Assembly (NCBI GenBank): GCA_016342285.1
Contig: JAEINQ010000003.1
Coordinates: forward strand, 104,365 to 168,364
Origin: Desulfobacterales bacterium
GTDB lineage: Bacteria; Desulfobacterota; Desulfobacteria; Desulfobacterales; JAEINQ01
DNA: 64,000 nucleotides
Direction of reading: 5' to 3'
Shown here: piece by piece, positions 62,442-64,000 of the stretch
Position numbering within the stretch: the first letter of the stretch is position 1
Layout: every line of letters starts with the position of its first letter
Notes under the pieces: generated by a model
Seen by the model: only the letters and a program-made list of their open reading frames with translations
What the model was told of the DNA's origin: nothing
Database searches by the model: none
Made by a program: the position numbers and the translations under genes

Positions 62442-63341
62442 CTACTCCTCAGGCGCGGCCTTTAGGACATCGCCTGCAGGAGTTTGTTGGATGTCCTTCT
62501 CTTCCTTTTGCTTGAGGGACACTCCCTTTGAATCCTTCCACGCTGTCAAGCCGTTGGCTTGACCTCCATGGATAACTGCTGCTGCAGCACTCGGGCTGGA
62601 AAACTCGTGATCTGCAAGGAAGACTAATCGATCGTTCTTCTCCTCAACAACACCATCAGATCTCAATCCGGCCCGTAGGTTAGCTGCGTACTGGTATTTC
62701 TGTGTGGAAGGACGTTCTTCGAGAACGGCCTCAGATCCTTTGAGCACAACGAACCCATTGTCAGTCTGTCGACCTGTCGCTTTGAATCCTTTGATCTCAC
62801 AGAACAATAAGTCCGTTCTTCTGGCCCTTGCTTCATTCTTCACAACTGGTTTTAGAAACTCTTGACCGAGAATCGGGAGAAGTTGTTCCATGCGATACAG
62901 GAACACGTCCATGTCGGCTGCATCTGACTCAGGAAGGTGTGAACCGCTTGCCTGAGCATTCTCCAGCTCGAACCGTCCAACAGCACGCGCTGTCTCAATC
63001 AGCTTTCCCTCCAAATACTTGATGTGCGCTTTGGTTAGGTTCTCATCTTTGCTGACGAAGAACACTAGGGTTTTCCAAAAATCCCTGTCCAAATGCCCTT
63101 TGATCCGATTTCGAATAATTTCCGCCTCGCCTATGTATACGCGATCGCGACCCGATTCCGGATTAACGCCGGCGAGAAAGTACACACCGGGTTTTCCGGC
63201 CTCTTCTCTCTTCAACATTTCCTCGATCTGTGACCGTGGACCGGCCACGGCTTTGCCGGTCCAGTTTGAGATCTCAGCGGTGCGGACAGATGTCGGACTG
63301 CCCTTTGTCAGAAAAATTCTCACGGTTGCAGTGTCATTCAT
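62442..63341 (-). CDS. GIY-YIG nuclease-type protein with DUF4357-like tail
   Basis: 299 residues. The nuclease core is GVYFLAGVNPES followed by RVYIGEAEIIRNRIKGHL, with the variant GVYF...VYIG of the GIY-YIG fold and a conserved downstream Arg and Glu (KYLEGKLIE). The C-terminal 90 residues (FVVLKGSEAVLEERPSTQ; EFSSPSAAAAVIHGGQANGL, then TAWK) resemble DUF4357. Such proteins occur in mobile or defence-related settings. The ATG overlaps the stop of the upstream HNH gene, which implies coordinated expression. Confidence 0.85.
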   Translation of the reverse strand: MNDTATVRIFLTKGSPTSVRTAEISNWTGKAVAGPRSQIEEMLKREEAGKPGVYFLAGVNPESGRDRVYIGEAEIIRNRIKGHLDRDFWKTLVFFVSKDENLTKAHIKYLEGKLIETARAVGRFELENAQASGSHLPESDAADMDVFLYRMEQLLPILGQEFLKPVVKNEARARRTDLLFCEIKGFKATGRQTDNGFVVLKGSEAVLEERPSTQKYQYAANLRAGLRSDGVVEEKNDRLVFLADHEFSSPSAAAAVIHGGQANGLTAWKDSKGVSLKQKEEKDIQQTPAGDVLKAAPEE

Positions 63342-63685
63342 GTTTCTCTCTCATTTGGCGTCAGCCTTTTTGCTGTGTTCAGTGCCTTCTTCACGACATC
63401 GGCAACAGTGTTGTCTTTGATGCCATGATTTTTGCAATAATTCGAATGCAACCAATCAGCTAAATCCTTATTACCTTTGCTCGAATTGCACGTGGCGCAA
63501 CACCGGGCAATGTTCTCACTAGTGACAATGGTTGCGTCATTGATGATGTGCTCCCAGGTTGCGAGAGTTCGCCGCGAGCAACCTCGGGGTTTCTTATCAA
63601 CCATCTGGACGCCGCAGTAGATGCAGGCCTTGTCTCGCTCACGAACTTCTTTTTCAAGCCATGCGGGAATACCCCAGCGATTCAT
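63338..63685 (-). CDS. HNH endonuclease
   Basis: 115 residues. A zinc-stabilised HNH site is visible: CIYCG, then TWEHIINDA with the His/Asn pair, and CCATCNSSKGNKDLADWL with the final cysteines. Single-domain HNH nucleases of this size are common beside restriction, anti-phage and phage genes. AGGAAAG lies upstream of the ATG. The stop overlaps the start of the GIY-YIG gene in an ATGA junction. Confidence 0.87.
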   Translation of the reverse strand: MNRWGIPAWLEKEVRERDKACIYCGVQMVDKKPRGCSRRTLATWEHIINDATIVTSENIARCCATCNSSKGNKDLADWLHSNYCKNHGIKDNTVADVVKKALNTAKRLTPNERET

Positions 63686-64000
63686 TATCTTTCCTAATCA
63701 CATCCAACATTAATATTCTGTAGCCGACTTGTGTTTAAGTCTTTTTCAAAACATTGCGGATTCCGAAAAAATCCGATCCTCACCAAAAAACTTTGAAATT
63801 ACCTATGGTATCATTTGGTTATGCCATAATTTTTTTTTGGATATCCTATGTTATCGATAAATAGCTGCAATTTGGACGAAATCACTCTCCATGCATTTTC
63901 AACCTGTTGTTACTGTAACAAATTCAGGACACTGTACCTCTGGGAAGATTAACCGACACCTTCGGCATAATTTGGGGCGGTGTATCCCCCGAGTTCGAAG
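63686..64000. other. AT-rich end of the window
   Basis: 315 bases with no gene on either strand that I can support. The composition is clearly more AT-rich than the rest of the window. A GGATTCCG/AAATCC hairpin lies at 63760-63776. The last 60 bases (GACACC...GGTGT) may be the edge of another element that continues outside. Confidence 0.4.

Overview
The window looks like chromosome from a GC-rich, anaerobic, sulfate-reducing member of the Desulfobacterota (Desulfosarcina/Desulfobacterales-like). The evidence is a complete Tmc electron-transfer complex (tetraheme cytochrome c3, HdrD-like Fe-S protein, cytochrome b and a Trp-rich repeat protein), an oxygen-independent class III ribonucleotide reductase, Hdr/Qmo-like flavin and Fe-S proteins, and a very large acyl-CoA oxidation locus. 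There are no rRNA or tRNA genes and no intact insertion sequence.

Region 1 (1-26 kb) is mostly housekeeping. It holds the tail of ftsH, folP, ybbR and coaX; a reverse-strand cluster of yggT, divIVA-like, pilT, a pilT paralogue, a zinc-ribbon pseudo-receiver, a 48-residue ORF and an MBL-fold hydrolase; proC; a ccdA/thioredoxin pair; a ChaN-like lipoprotein; nrdD-nrdG behind two well-spaced candidate NrdR boxes; and a propionyl-CoA-synthetase-like ligase. The reverse-strand tmc operon (tmcD-C-B-A) follows, preceded by an HTH/PAS-like regulator and ending with a CheY-like receiver. A small exported protein, an HD-domain protein and a DUF3108 protein complete the region.

Region 2 (26.4-52 kb) is a forward-strand acyl-CoA catabolic locus headed by a TetR regulator. 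It encodes a hydratase-2/SDR/SCP2 protein, a four-domain synthase-like/DUF35/SDR/SCP2 fusion, an SCPx-like thiolase, three acyl-CoA dehydrogenases, a hotdog thioesterase, two nitronate-monooxygenase-like flavoproteins, an AMACR-like protein, a second class III CoA-transferase, a 4Fe-4S protein, a dienoyl-CoA-reductase-like flavoenzyme, a PaaG-like isomerase, two acyl-CoA synthetases and a BtrH-like protein. The parts list resembles peroxisomal branched-chain beta-oxidation, with dehydrogenases in place of oxidases. I infer that methyl-branched or sterol/isoprenoid-type acids are the substrate.

Region 3 (52.2-56.6 kb, reverse strand) is an Hdr-like electron-transfer operon convergent with region 2. 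Its last gene is an HdrD-type protein with an in-frame TGA exactly where relatives, including TmcB in this window, carry the Cys of the ECGHA motif. A hairpin with a GGUC apical loop lies 17-34 nt after the TGA, as expected of a bacterial SECIS. I read this as a selenoprotein, the most interesting item in the window.

Region 4 (56.6-64 kb) holds a decayed flavin oxidoreductase, a MoxR/DUF58/DUF4129 set, a ParE-type toxin-antitoxin pair, and an overlapping GIY-YIG and HNH nuclease pair next to an AT-rich end. Several families of dispersed, partly palindromic repeats occupy the larger intergenic gaps, and small hairpins sit at several gene boundaries inside the acyl-CoA locus.
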